Source: Chitinophagaceae bacterium UBA2375
GTDB lineage: Bacteria; Bacteroidota; Bacteroidia; Chitinophagales; Chitinophagaceae
Assembly (NCBI GenBank): GCA_002343985.1
Contig: DDTB01000001.1
Span: 1-64,000 of the forward strand
Reading direction: 5' to 3'
DNA length: 64,000 nucleotides
Below the pieces are notes generated by a model. The model worked only from the letters and a program-made list of their open reading frames with translations, was not told where the DNA came from and did no database searches. The position numbers and the translations under genes are program-made. Positions 17,924-26,662 of the stretch are shown piece by piece (position 1 is the stretch's first letter; each line of letters starts with the position of its first letter).

Positions 17924-19897
17924 TTAAGGGGCCCCCTTATTGAATTCCTTCAGGCCGCACTGTAACCAGGATAGATACTCATTGGCGGAAGGTGTATAAC
18001 CAACTGGTTCCGTCAGCAATTCTTCTTTAGTACTGATGATCGCGTATAATGGCTGCGCGTTGTTGGCGAAATTCTCCGTTTCGAAAGTTGCCCAAAGATC
18101 GCCTACGGTGCGTATCTCCTTTTCTGATCCATCCTTACCCTTATACACGAACTGCTTACCGGCCGGCAGCAAGGCTTTATCATCCACATACAGGGACACC
18201 ACAATGAAACTGTCTTTCATCAACCGGTACACTTCAGGCTGCGTCCAAACCTTTTCCTCCATCCTCCTGCAATTCACGCAGGCATATCCTGTGAAATCAA
18301 TCAGCATAGGCTTATTCTCCGCCCTGGCCATCGCCAACCCTTCTTCATAATCCTTTGTGCAACGGAGCCCGAGCACACATTCCGATTCCTTCTGGTACAG
18401 GCTGTAATACATGGGCGGCGGGAAACCACTGATCAGCGTGAGGTTCGACCACTTGGGGTTATTGGTTAAACCCGGCAGGAGGTAGAGCGTAAATAAACCG
18501 GTCAGTATGCCCAACCCTATCCTGGCGGGGTGCAGTTTCTTTATTGGTGAATCATGCGGGAAACGGATCAAACCAAACAGGTACAATGTTAAGCCCGCGC
18601 TGATGATTACCCAAATGGCAATGAACAATTCCCTCTTCAGCAAGCCCCAATGCTTGACCAGGTCTGCATTTGACAGGAATTTTAATGCCAGCGCCAGTTC
18701 TGCGAAACCCAATACCACTTTAACGGTGTTCAACCAGCCGCCCGATTTGGGTAAAGAAGCCAGCCAGTTGGGAAAAAGGGCAAACAAAGCGAAAGGCAAT
18801 GCCAGCGCGAAACCAAACCCTGCCATTCCAGCCGTTAACTGCATGGCACCGCCACTGGCCGTTAAAGAGCCCGCCAGCAATGAACCCAGGATTGGGCCGG
18901 TGCAGGAAAAAGAAACAATTGCCAGGGTGAGGGCCATGAAAAATATGCCTGCGATATTGCCCAGGCCTGCCTTGCTATCTGTTTTGCCTGACATGGAAGC
19001 CGGTAAACTGATATCGTAAAAACCAAAAAACGAAAAAGCGAAAATGACAAATACGATAAAGAACAGCAGGTTCAGGTAAACATTTGTTGAGATATTATTG
19101 AGTATCTCCGGGTTCAATGTATCAAGGAAATGAAACGGCAGGCTCAAGCCCACGTAAATTAAGAGGATAAAGAACCCGTACAACATGGCGTTGCGGATAC
19201 CCATGCCTTTTGACTGCGCTTTTTTGGTAAAGAAAGAAACCGTCAGCGGGATCATGGGAAACACACAGGGCGTGAGCAGGGCAACCAATCCCGCCAGGAA
19301 ACCCAGTAAAAACAGGCTTCCCAGCCCACGGGAAGATTCTTCCGCAGATTGACTGATACCGGTACTCGTTCCGCAGGTTGTTTTGGGATTTTTTATATCG
19401 ATGGTCGGGATCAACACCCTTGTAGCCAGTGCCGCTGTATTTGATTTTCCTTCAGGCGATAAATAAAGTTTGATCTCCTCAGGAATAAACTCGCCTTTGC
19501 CACCCAACTCGTATTCCATCCTCACCCGGAAAGGGCCTTCGGCATTTTCGGTTGTCCCTAACCGGTAGCTTACGCTCAGGCTGTCTGTTATAACCTTTTT
19601 TGTATGACCGTCGAAAATCGGGTCTTGTATATTTTTTTGCAAACCGCCAATCACCAGGGATGATTGTGGTATCAGTGAATCGTTTACATAAAACCTCAAA
19701 CCTTCCAAGCCATCTTCCCCATCCGCGAATGCATACACAAATGCCCCTGAAGGAAGTGCGGCCCTGGCCCGGATTGTCATTCCGGCATCAGGTGATTTTA
19801 CCACAGCGCCTTGCCAGTTGAGCCTGGCTGAATCCTGCGCGGAGGCGAATATTGCCGTGAAAAAACTAAGGGCGGTTAGCAGTAGAAATTTTTGCAT
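17924..19897 (-). CDS. dsbD: DsbD-type thiol:disulfide interchange protein with cysteine-less alpha domain
   Basis: A 657-residue protein laid out like DsbD. It has a signal peptide (cut near AQD), a periplasmic alpha-like domain (about 25-165), a membrane core with eight or so helices (about 195-470), and a thioredoxin-like C-terminal domain. The core keeps its two redox cysteines (LTPCVFPM and SFSCTGP). The C-terminal domain has the CxxC motif YACVNCRRME. The alpha domain lacks the CxxxxxC pair: where the E. coli protein has its cysteines before PPE, this one reads GGKGEFIPEEIKLYL. A separate protein encoded directly upstream keeps such a pair. It moves electrons from cytoplasmic thioredoxin to periplasmic thiol proteins. 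Confidence 0.9.
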   Translation of the reverse strand: MQKFLLLTALSFFTAIFASAQDSARLNWQGAVVKSPDAGMTIRARAALPSGAFVYAFADGEDGLEGLRFYVNDSLIPQSSLVIGGLQKNIQDPIFDGHTKKVITDSLSVSYRLGTTENAEGPFRVRMEYELGGKGEFIPEEIKLYLSPEGKSNTAALATRVLIPTIDIKNPKTTCGTSTGISQSAEESSRGLGSLFLLGFLAGLVALLTPCVFPMIPLTVSFFTKKAQSKGMGIRNAMLYGFFILLIYVGLSLPFHFLDTLNPEILNNISTNVYLNLLFFIVFVIFAFSFFGFYDISLPASMSGKTDSKAGLGNIAGIFFMALTLAIVSFSCTGPILGSLLAGSLTASGGAMQLTAGMAGFGFALALPFALFALFPNWLASLPKSGGWLNTVKVVLGFAELALALKFLSNADLVKHWGLLKRELFIAIWVIISAGLTLYLFGLIRFPHDSPIKKLHPARIGLGILTGLFTLYLLPGLTNNPKWSNLTLISGFPPPMYYSLYQKESECVLGLRCTKDYEEGLAMARAENKPMLIDFTGYACVNCRRMEEKVWTQPEVYRLMKDSFIVVSLYVDDKALLPAGKQFVYKGKDGSEKEIRTVGDLWATFETENFANNAQPLYAIISTKEELLTEPVGYTPSANEYLSWLQCGLKEFNKGAP

Positions 19898-19910
19898 GTT
19901 GGAAGCGCTA

Positions 19911-19939
19911 AAAAAAATCCCGATGATTGTTATCGGGAC
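19911..19939 (-). terminator. Intrinsic terminator between the DsbD-alpha-like gene and dsbD
   Basis: A 7-bp stem (TCCCGAT at 19918-19924 with ATCGGGA at 19932-19938) followed on the minus strand by seven T residues. It lies after the 152-residue gene and just 14 bases before the dsbD start, so it may limit read-through into dsbD. The stem resembles the hairpin found in the tRNA-Pro remnant. Confidence 0.7.
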
Positions 19940-19954
19940 ATAAAAAATGGGTGA

Positions 19955-20413
19955 TTATTTTCCATCAATCTTCACAGAGAAAGGAACTGATTTGGGCGGC
20001 AGGCAGCGGTTGTCGTTGCACACCATATAGGTGACCGTTCCCTTCACCAAAGTGGCCGCGCTTGATTTGAGTTTTACTTTCTGTATGAAATCAACTTTAT
20101 TGCTGTAATACTTAAGCGTTGACTGAAAATTGGGATCGTAAGATTTCTCGAGCTTGCCTGATTCCACCACTGCGCCCTCCAGTTTAACGAGCGGATTTTT
20201 ATCGAAGCTGATGGTTGTTGGTTCCGGTCCCTCGCCTGCATCCTGCGCATACAAATGCCATTTAGGGTCAATTTGTGCGGTCAGGTGAAGTTCATAGGTT
20301 TTATCCGCCAGCTTCTTGGCAGTGTATGACCATTTCACAGGATTCTCGATTTGCGCGAAACCCGTCAGGCCCATCAAAGCCGAAAAAAATATCGTGTATA
20401 CTATTTTCAACAT
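19955..20413 (-). CDS. Secreted DsbD alpha-domain-like protein
   Basis: A 152-residue protein: signal peptide (about 1-20, cut near GFAQ) followed by a single DsbD N-terminal-type beta-sandwich domain. The C-terminal part reads CNDNRCLPPKSVPF, the counterpart of the redox cysteine pair and PP-VPL motif of E. coli DsbD alpha, here with four residues between the cysteines. It should accept electrons in the periplasm and pass them to client thiol proteins. It lies 57 bases upstream of dsbD on the same strand, with an intrinsic terminator between. The partnership with dsbD, whose own alpha domain has lost the cysteines, is inference. Confidence 0.85.
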   Translation of the reverse strand: MLKIVYTIFFSALMGLTGFAQIENPVKWSYTAKKLADKTYELHLTAQIDPKWHLYAQDAGEGPEPTTISFDKNPLVKLEGAVVESGKLEKSYDPNFQSTLKYYSNKVDFIQKVKLKSSAATLVKGTVTYMVCNDNRCLPPKSVPFSVKIDGK

Positions 20414-20476
20414 GTAAAACGGTGTTTTATAACTGCAAAATTACAATGCGGGGACGAGCGCCCCTGTTAAAGTCTG

Positions 20477-21160
20477 TTAATTGTGGGGGGTTATGCCAAA
20501 CAGGCTCCTGAATATTTCCAAGCCATCTGTATTTCCCAGGTCCTGGCTGCAGGCCCGTTCAGGGTGCGGCATCATGCCAAACACATTCCTGTCTGCATTA
20601 CAAATGCCAGCAATGTGTTGAAGGGCTCCGTTCGGGTTGCTTTCGGGGGTCGACTGCCCCTCTTCATTGCAGTAATAATACAGCACCTGGTTGTTGGAGA
20701 TGATGGTATCCAATACCTCAGGAGAGGCATAGTACCTTCCTTCACCGTGCGCGATGGGGATGGTAAGCACACGTTTTTGATTGCTTTCGGTACCCGGGCG
20801 CAGCCGGACATTGCGGCAGATGAATTGCTGGCCAGCATTCCGGAGCAAGACGCCCGGTAATAATCCGCTCTCGCATAAAATCTGGAAGCCATTGCATACA
20901 CCCAATACTTTTCCTCCTTTTTGGGCAAACCGGACCACTTCCTGCATCATTGGGCTGAACCGTGCGATGGCGCCGCAACGCAGGTAATCGCCATAACTGA
21001 ACCCGCCGGGCAACACAATGCAATCATCCTCCCTAAACATCGACAAATCCTTATCCTTATGCCATAGCATGACAACTTCCTGCTGTAGGTCCTGCGAGAG
21101 TGCTTCAGCCATGTCACGGTCGCAATTGGAGCCTGGGAAAACAACAACCCCGAATTTCAT
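20477..21160 (-). CDS. purQ: Phosphoribosylformylglycinamidine synthase, glutaminase subunit
   Basis: The ATG at 21160 (MKFGVVVFPGSNCDRD) gives 227 residues, the normal PurQ length. The longer upstream frame is not conserved-looking. PurQ releases ammonia from glutamine for PurL in step four of purine synthesis. The class I amidotransferase triad is complete: nucleophile cysteine in LGVCNGFQIL (about 86-95), and histidine and glutamate in MMPHPERA near the C-terminus. A perfect -7 box lies 24 bases upstream. purL and purS are not in the window, so the pathway is scattered. Confidence 0.95.
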   Translation of the reverse strand: MKFGVVVFPGSNCDRDMAEALSQDLQQEVVMLWHKDKDLSMFREDDCIVLPGGFSYGDYLRCGAIARFSPMMQEVVRFAQKGGKVLGVCNGFQILCESGLLPGVLLRNAGQQFICRNVRLRPGTESNQKRVLTIPIAHGEGRYYASPEVLDTIISNNQVLYYYCNEEGQSTPESNPNGALQHIAGICNADRNVFGMMPHPERACSQDLGNTDGLEIFRSLFGITPHN

Positions 21161-21183
21161 GATAAGCGTTTTTGGGTTCAGCG

Positions 21184-21191
21184 CAAAGGTA
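21184..21191 (-). promoter_or_regulatory. Candidate -7 box of purQ
   Basis: The minus strand reads TACCTTTG, matching TANNTTTG exactly, in the 47-bp gap between the upstream membrane-protein gene and purQ. No good -33 element is visible and no purine riboswitch is apparent. Confidence 0.5.
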
Positions 21192-21207
21192 TAACAGGGC
21201 GCTTGAT

Positions 21208-22188
21208 TTACCTGATAAAATAACCGTTGATGACGGCAAGTGCAAGAAGCCCCCAATGCATGACCCAGCCATACCATTTACGATCGGGGTAAAACAGGCC
21301 CGCAGCCATGATTGCCGCGACCGGTGCCAGTACAAGTATCCAGTTATCCGGGCCAAATGAACCGGCCAGCAGAGGCATCAATAAACCGGTAATTAAGTAC
21401 ACATAAATCAGGCCCCAGCATTTGCGGGATTGCACAAGCAGCCGGTTCAGGCTGTTTTGCACAAAGACAGAGCCCACCAACAGGGCCAGCAGGATAAGCC
21501 CAAGGGCCAGGTATGTACTGATGGTTTTATGAAAACCCGAAGACACAAACCTCACACTGGGCAACTCAAAGTCCTGCCATTGGTCAGTTAAAAAAATCCA
21601 TGCAGCATAAAAATATGCAGGGGCCAGCATACCCAGGAAGGCGGTGATCCATTCCGTTAGCTTGAAGGGACGTGTGATGGATAAGCCCACAACGACCAGC
21701 AGGATAAAGGCGAGGCCCGGAAAATAAAATAGTGTGGCTGTGCCCAATGCCATACCGATATTGAATACGATGCTCCTGCCGTTGGGATGGTTGTATAAGC
21801 GGCTGAGTTGTGAGAGTATCCAAACCAAAAATGTAGCCATAATCAATGGGGCCGAAAGAACCCTCCACTCAGGTAGTGTGGCGGTGATGAGCAGGTAACT
21901 CATGGCCGGAAGGTAATTGGGCTTGGGGAGCATTTTCTGGCGGTTTACCAGGTTGTTGATCCCGATGGCTTGTAAATAAATGAGTACAAATGCGATGATG
22001 CTGAACAACCAGGGAAATGCAGTGCCTGCTGGTTCGATCCAATGTATGAGATAGCGATAGAAATACCCGTCGGTAGCGGCAGTGGTAGGTTCAACCGGGT
22101 GCCATAGGAAGGGGATGTGGAGGACTAATCCATACATCAACAACAGAAAATGATTGATGGGGTTATTGGCTTTGAATGTGCCTGTCAC
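21208..22188 (-). CDS. DUF6427-like polytopic membrane protein
   Basis: A 326-residue protein with about nine to ten hydrophobic segments spread along its whole length, and a short polar N-terminus (TGTFKANNPINH) leading into the first helix. This layout and N-terminus resemble the DUF6427 family of Bacteroidota membrane proteins, but I assign it from memory of the family only. Translation begins at GTG at 22188. The first in-frame ATG is 17 codons later, inside the first hydrophobic stretch, which argues for the GTG. It lies just upstream of purQ on the same strand. Function unknown. Confidence 0.6.
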   Translation of the reverse strand: MTGTFKANNPINHFLLLMYGLVLHIPFLWHPVEPTTAATDGYFYRYLIHWIEPAGTAFPWLFSIIAFVLIYLQAIGINNLVNRQKMLPKPNYLPAMSYLLITATLPEWRVLSAPLIMATFLVWILSQLSRLYNHPNGRSIVFNIGMALGTATLFYFPGLAFILLVVVGLSITRPFKLTEWITAFLGMLAPAYFYAAWIFLTDQWQDFELPSVRFVSSGFHKTISTYLALGLILLALLVGSVFVQNSLNRLLVQSRKCWGLIYVYLITGLLMPLLAGSFGPDNWILVLAPVAAIMAAGLFYPDRKWYGWVMHWGLLALAVINGYFIR

Positions 22189-22268
22189 TATGCCGGTTTA
22201 TGCGGTTGTTAAAGATATAGCTGCAAAAAAAGACAATTCCGGTTAATTCAAAAAATGTGCCGGGAAGC

Positions 22269-23795
22269 TTAATCCGGAAAATCAATCTTGGCAAAGGAAA
22301 TATAGCCCAGGTACACATACGGTATGATCACTTGACGGGCTCCTACCTGTTTGGCCAGCCGGGGCATGAACCCATACCCCATTTCTGTGCTGCGCACCGT
22401 GGGATAGCGGTTGATTTGCCCGTCGGGCTGCAATGCGTGGTTACTGATGATTTGTTTCTGATTGTCTTTGTCAATGAATAAAAACCTGATTTCACTGCCC
22501 GCGTTGAATGTGGAGAAGGATAAAAAGTTTTCCGTATCTACATCATACTGCTTTTTGTGTATGACGTTGTTCCATTGCAACCGCAAAGCGCTGTCAAGGC
22601 TGAGAATGATGATATCGTTGTAGTAATATCGCGTATTCATATCCCGGTTGCCCAGCGACCATGGCCGGTAGCCATAATAGTAATATGGGTTATTGATGAA
22701 GAAGTCGTTGGCGGTACCCGAATAAAAATTATTATAGAACCTGTAATTCCTGTTCCAGATATTGTTGTAAATATTTTCGGTATAATATTCTTCAGCAGCC
22801 AGCACGAAGCCGCCTTTCTTTTTAAGCACGGTGTACCTGATATTCAGGTTTTCGAAAGCGAACCTCGATTTATCGGATGGGTTCAGCAGCAACCTGAGGG
22901 AATCTGAGAATGGGTTGAATACGGCCCTGACAGGCTTTTCGCCATTCATATCAATGAGGGCCGTGAATAAGCCTTCCACATAATCGCCCTTTTTGGGTTC
23001 ATAGCACGCGTTGACAAGATAATAACGGTTAAGGTTATCCGCTTTTATGTTCACTTCATTCACATACTGATCATTCAGGTCGATGCGATAAACCCTGAAC
23101 GTATCCATCCCGGGTTTGTGGAGGCTGACGTGGATGCTGTTATTCCTTTGCCTCCTTGATTTTCCCGTTCCGCGGGCAAAGAGGAAACTGCCGTCATTAT
23201 CAAGCACCAGTTCGCTGAAAAAATCCCTCCTGTCATCATATTTGATGAGTTGCCGGGTACTGTCGATCTGGTTCATGTCCTTATCAAAAAGCCTTGTGGC
23301 AATCGTGAGCCAGTCGTTCTTCACCTGGCGCTTGTAGATGAGTATTTTTTCCTTGTTCTCGCTATAAGCAACCGAGTAAATTTTATTATCCGCGAAAAAA
23401 CCAACCCTTGTGGTATCCAGCACGACAGGTTCCGACAATAACTCGCAACGCTCATTCATCTTTACCGCCTTGCAATACACGACATTGTTCCGCTGAAACT
23501 GGTAAATGAGGTAGAGGAAATTATTGTAATTGATAAAATCGACATTAAATGTTTTCTCGTCCAGGAAATCCAATTGCTTGTGTTGCGCGATCCGCATTTT
23601 CTGGTCATACCCCGTAATAAAATGCTTTCGGTTGATAATTTTGTACACGAGGTAGCTGCTGTCGAACCTGCCAAGAATTTCAAAATAAGTATCCCTGCCC
23701 TCTTTCTTGTTATATTCGGAATACGTGATGCGCTGTGCCATGGCCGTTTGCAGGCCGGCGGAACAAATCAGCAGGAAAACAAATAAGCGACGCAT
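22269..23795 (-). CDS. Exported protein of unknown function
   Basis: I choose the ATG at 23795 (MRRLFVFLL), giving 508 residues. A TTG two codons earlier is less likely. A signal peptide is evident (hydrophobic core about 4-12, cut after MAQ near residue 20). There is no lipobox cysteine. The mature part alternates short beta-like strands with polar, aromatic-rich turns (for example DSSYLVYKI, NFLYLIYQF, YRFYNNFYSG). This pattern suits a beta-propeller, but I recognise no family. There are no catalytic motifs and no sorting domain at the C-terminus. It diverges from the TIGR01777 epimerase gene. Confidence 0.75.
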   Translation of the reverse strand: MRRLFVFLLICSAGLQTAMAQRITYSEYNKKEGRDTYFEILGRFDSSYLVYKIINRKHFITGYDQKMRIAQHKQLDFLDEKTFNVDFINYNNFLYLIYQFQRNNVVYCKAVKMNERCELLSEPVVLDTTRVGFFADNKIYSVAYSENKEKILIYKRQVKNDWLTIATRLFDKDMNQIDSTRQLIKYDDRRDFFSELVLDNDGSFLFARGTGKSRRQRNNSIHVSLHKPGMDTFRVYRIDLNDQYVNEVNIKADNLNRYYLVNACYEPKKGDYVEGLFTALIDMNGEKPVRAVFNPFSDSLRLLLNPSDKSRFAFENLNIRYTVLKKKGGFVLAAEEYYTENIYNNIWNRNYRFYNNFYSGTANDFFINNPYYYYGYRPWSLGNRDMNTRYYYNDIIILSLDSALRLQWNNVIHKKQYDVDTENFLSFSTFNAGSEIRFLFIDKDNQKQIISNHALQPDGQINRYPTVRSTEMGYGFMPRLAKQVGARQVIIPYVYLGYISFAKIDFPD

Positions 23796-23830
23796 GATCA
23801 AAATGTTATGGCTTAAAGATACGATGATTG

Positions 23831-23838
23831 TAGCTTTG
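23831..23838 (+). promoter_or_regulatory. Candidate -7 box of the TIGR01777 epimerase gene
   Basis: TAGCTTTG matches TANNTTTG exactly and lies 52 bases before the start codon. The same 95-bp gap carries a near match (TATCTTTA on the minus strand, 23814-23821) for the divergent exported-protein gene. Confidence 0.45.
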
Positions 23839-23890
23839 GGCTGTCCTCATAACAGGAGAAACAATCCTGTATGAAAATTGTTACAGTAAT

Positions 23891-24838
23891 ATGACGAACC
23901 CGCAACAAATCCTGGTTACAGGTGGCACTGGCTTTATAGGCAGGCGGCTGGTGGGCCACTTGCTACAAAATGGCCACCGCGTGACCATCCTGAGCCGCAA
24001 CCCTTCCGGATCAGGCAACCACCCCAACCTGAGCTATGCCAAATGGGATATAAAAAACCAATTCATAGAACCCTGGGCGATTGAAACCGCTGACAGCATC
24101 ATTCACCTTGCCGGCGCAGGTGTGGTAGATAAGCCCTGGACCAAAGCCTATAAACAGGAGATCATTGACAGCCGTGTGAACAGCAGCCGGTTGCTGATCA
24201 ACAGCATACGCTCAAAGCCGCACCATGTTCGGAATTTCATCAGTTCTTCAGCGATTGGGTGGTATGGGCCGGACCATGATCCGGTAAAACCATTTATTGA
24301 AACCGACCCGGCTTCGGAAGCGTTTTTAGGGTACTCGTGCCGGTTATGGGAAGAAAGCGTAGACGAAGCCGCCAGCCTGGGCATCAGGGTCTGCAAACTG
24401 CGCACAGGCATTGTGCTTGGCCATGGCGGTGGTGCGCTCACCGAATTTAGAAAACCATTACGGATGGGTGTAGCAGCGATTCTCGGATCCGGGAAACAGG
24501 TGGTGAGCTGGATACATATTGATGACCTGTGCCGGATGTTTTTGCATTGTATTTCTCACGAAGGGTTACAAGGAGCGTATAATGCCGTGGCGCCTTCGCC
24601 GGTGAGCAATAAAGAGCTTACCATTGAACTGGCGCGCGCGTTTCGGGGAAAATTCTTCATCCCGATGCATGTGCCTGCTTTTGTTCTGAAAATGATGATG
24701 GGCCAGCGGAGTATTGAAGTGCTGAAAAGCGCGACCGTGAGCGCGGAAAAAATAAAGGGTACCGGATTTACATTCCAATACCCTTCCATACAATCGGCCA
24801 TGGAGGCCCTTGCAAAAGAAACTACAAATCGCGTTTGA
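23891..24838 (+). CDS. TIGR01777 family sugar-nucleotide epimerase-like protein
   Basis: A 315-residue extended short-chain dehydrogenase-like protein. The NAD(P) site is VTGGTGFIGRRL (about 8-19). The family-typical stretches SSSAIGWYG (near 116), LRTGIVLG and VSWIHIDDL follow, with a C-terminal DUF1731-type end. Homologues are called YfcH or epimerase, with no proven substrate. The usual SDR YxxxK is not obvious, as is typical for this family. Its last 17 bases overlap the convergent ABC permease gene. Confidence 0.88.
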   Translation: MTNPQQILVTGGTGFIGRRLVGHLLQNGHRVTILSRNPSGSGNHPNLSYAKWDIKNQFIEPWAIETADSIIHLAGAGVVDKPWTKAYKQEIIDSRVNSSRLLINSIRSKPHHVRNFISSSAIGWYGPDHDPVKPFIETDPASEAFLGYSCRLWEESVDEAASLGIRVCKLRTGIVLGHGGGALTEFRKPLRMGVAAILGSGKQVVSWIHIDDLCRMFLHCISHEGLQGAYNAVAPSPVSNKELTIELARAFRGKFFIPMHVPAFVLKMMMGQRSIEVLKSATVSAEKIKGTGFTFQYPSIQSAMEALAKETTNRV

Positions 24839-25652
24839 TAAAAAACTTTCGGCTGAAAATCACAAAGCCTGCCAGGTACACGATAGCCAATATCAAAATA
24901 AGCCAGGTATATTCTGTGGGCATCACCGATTTTGTAATCGTCTTTAACGGATTATCAGGAAAAGTGAGCAATCCGTCTGAGGCATTCATCGGCAAATAAT
25001 CACCCATGCTTCCGAGGTCAAGGCCCGTATCCCTTTTAATCTTCATACTCCATACATCAAGTAGTTGTGAAACGATATTCTCAGCGCCCATATAAATAAA
25101 GAATATGCCAATCGCAAAACCTGTCCGCCTGACCCATACCGAAAGCATAACCGCAAGCATGAAGTAAGACAATGATTTCAGGAAGAAGAACCCCACATGC
25201 GAAAATTTATTGAGTGAAAAAGATGATCCTGAAAAAGCCGCAAAGGTTAATCCGGTGAGGATAACCAGCAGCGTACAAATCACGGCCATAATAAAAGCCA
25301 TCATTAATTTCACGGAGATAAATTGTTGCCTGCTCAAACCATCAATGATGTTTTGCCTGTTTGTGCGGAACGTATATTCATTGGTAATTAAAATAATCAG
25401 GAGCAGCACGGGCAATACGAGCAGGAAACCGGTGACATAACTCGTGGTTTGCCAGGTATTGTCGAAACTGTAAGGATTAAAACTCGGCACCAGGCCAGCG
25501 GTATTGATTTCGCCCACCACATTTTTGTTGACGCTATACACAATGTAATTGGTGGTGACCACGCCCAACACGAAAAACAGGCCCAGGATGATAAACGTCC
25601 GGTAATTTTTAATCTTCATCCATTCAATCTGTAACAACTTGTCCATTGACAT
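24822..25652 (-). CDS. ABC-2 type permease
   Basis: A 276-residue membrane protein with about six hydrophobic segments. The first (about 18-38) sits right after a short basic N-terminus, and the last lies near 248-268. It has the small-loop ABC-2 permease layout. It lies 16 bases after the gene for an ABC ATPase on the same strand, with which it surely forms one transporter. Residue patterns resemble permeases annotated for multidrug or lantibiotic-type export, but the substrate is not readable. The 3' end overlaps the epimerase gene by 17 bases tail to tail. Confidence 0.85.
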   Translation of the reverse strand: MSMDKLLQIEWMKIKNYRTFIILGLFFVLGVVTTNYIVYSVNKNVVGEINTAGLVPSFNPYSFDNTWQTTSYVTGFLLVLPVLLLIILITNEYTFRTNRQNIIDGLSRQQFISVKLMMAFIMAVICTLLVILTGLTFAAFSGSSFSLNKFSHVGFFFLKSLSYFMLAVMLSVWVRRTGFAIGIFFIYMGAENIVSQLLDVWSMKIKRDTGLDLGSMGDYLPMNASDGLLTFPDNPLKTITKSVMPTEYTWLILILAIVYLAGFVIFSRKFFIKRDL

Positions 25653-25668
25653 TATTATTTTGGTTGCA

Positions 25669-26556
25669 TTAACTGGTTAATTCAAAAAACTTGCTTTCCA
25701 GGCTCTTCTTCCTGAGTTGAAGATGAGAGAGGGTAATACCTTTTTGAAAGCAGTAAGCATTCAGTCTTCCGAGATCAGGGACACCTGAAGGCAGAAATAT
25801 TTTGATGCTATGCTGTTCTCTTTCCATCCTGGAAAAACCATCGTAACCCTGAAGGGCTGCAGCAAGCGCATCGAGATCATCCGAAGCCACTTCCACCACA
25901 TTTTCAGCTACAAGGATATCATTAACATGGCCAGAAGTTATGAGGTTGCCTTGTTTGAGGATGGCTACATGCGTACATACTTTTTCCACTTCATCCAGCA
26001 GGTGGCTGGCCATGATGATGGTCTTTCCTTCCTGCGATAACCGCTTGATCAACTCACGGATCTCCGCGATACCCACTGGATCGAGGCCGTTGGTTGGCTC
26101 ATCGAAGACCAGCACATCAGGATTCCCGAGCAGCGCGGAACCTATGGCCAGGCGCTGCTTCATACCCAGGCTGTATGTACTGAAATTCGAATTTTTGCGA
26201 TGGCTAAGGCCTACAACTTCGAGTATCTGGTCTATATCCTCCACACCCCTTTCCTTGATGGCGGCCGCGATGCGGAGGTTTTCTACCGCCGAGAGGTAAT
26301 GGTAGAAATTAGGCGTCTCCAGTAATGTGCCGATTTGTTTGCGCTGTCGCTCCGTTGGAACCTGGCCAAATAAAGTATACTCGCCTGATGTGGCTTTCAA
26401 AATGTCCATGACGATACCCAACAAAGTTGTTTTACCGCTGCCATTAGGCCCAAGGATGCCGAAAACCGTTCCTGCCGGAACAGAAAAACTGACTCCTTTC
26501 AGGGCCTTAACAGGGCCGTAATCCTTTGTCAGGTTTTGTACTTCTAAAACTGCCAT
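25669..26556 (-). CDS. ABC transporter ATP-binding protein
   Basis: A 295-residue nucleotide-binding subunit with Walker A LGPNGSGKTTLL (about 35-46), signature YSLGMKQRL (near 127), Walker B VLVFDEPTNGLDP (near 148) and switch histidine ASHLLDE. The C-terminal 75 residues are an extra domain common in exporter ATPases. It is the first gene of a two-gene unit with the permease downstream. The 106-bp gap before it carries a conspicuous hairpin but no clear promoter. Confidence 0.92.
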   Translation of the reverse strand: MAVLEVQNLTKDYGPVKALKGVSFSVPAGTVFGILGPNGSGKTTLLGIVMDILKATSGEYTLFGQVPTERQRKQIGTLLETPNFYHYLSAVENLRIAAAIKERGVEDIDQILEVVGLSHRKNSNFSTYSLGMKQRLAIGSALLGNPDVLVFDEPTNGLDPVGIAEIRELIKRLSQEGKTIIMASHLLDEVEKVCTHVAILKQGNLITSGHVNDILVAENVVEVASDDLDALAAALQGYDGFSRMEREQHSIKIFLPSGVPDLGRLNAYCFQKGITLSHLQLRKKSLESKFFELTS

Positions 26557-26606
26557 AATCTGATTTCAATTATAGAACAAATTACATATTTACATGATCG
26601 GTTACG

Positions 26607-26643
26607 CCCATCTATTACACCAGTGGTGTCTATCGCTGATGGG
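26607..26643. repeat. Nested inverted repeat between the ABC operon and the DPP4 gene
   Basis: The outer arms CCCATC (26607-26612) and GATGGG (26638-26643) enclose an inner hairpin ACACC-AGT-GGTGT (26617-26629). No T-tract follows on either strand, so it is not a standard terminator. It lies 50 bases upstream of the ABC ATPase start and could be an operator or a leader structure. Confidence 0.5.
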
Positions 26644-26662
26644 TACCGTTTAATTTAAGTGA

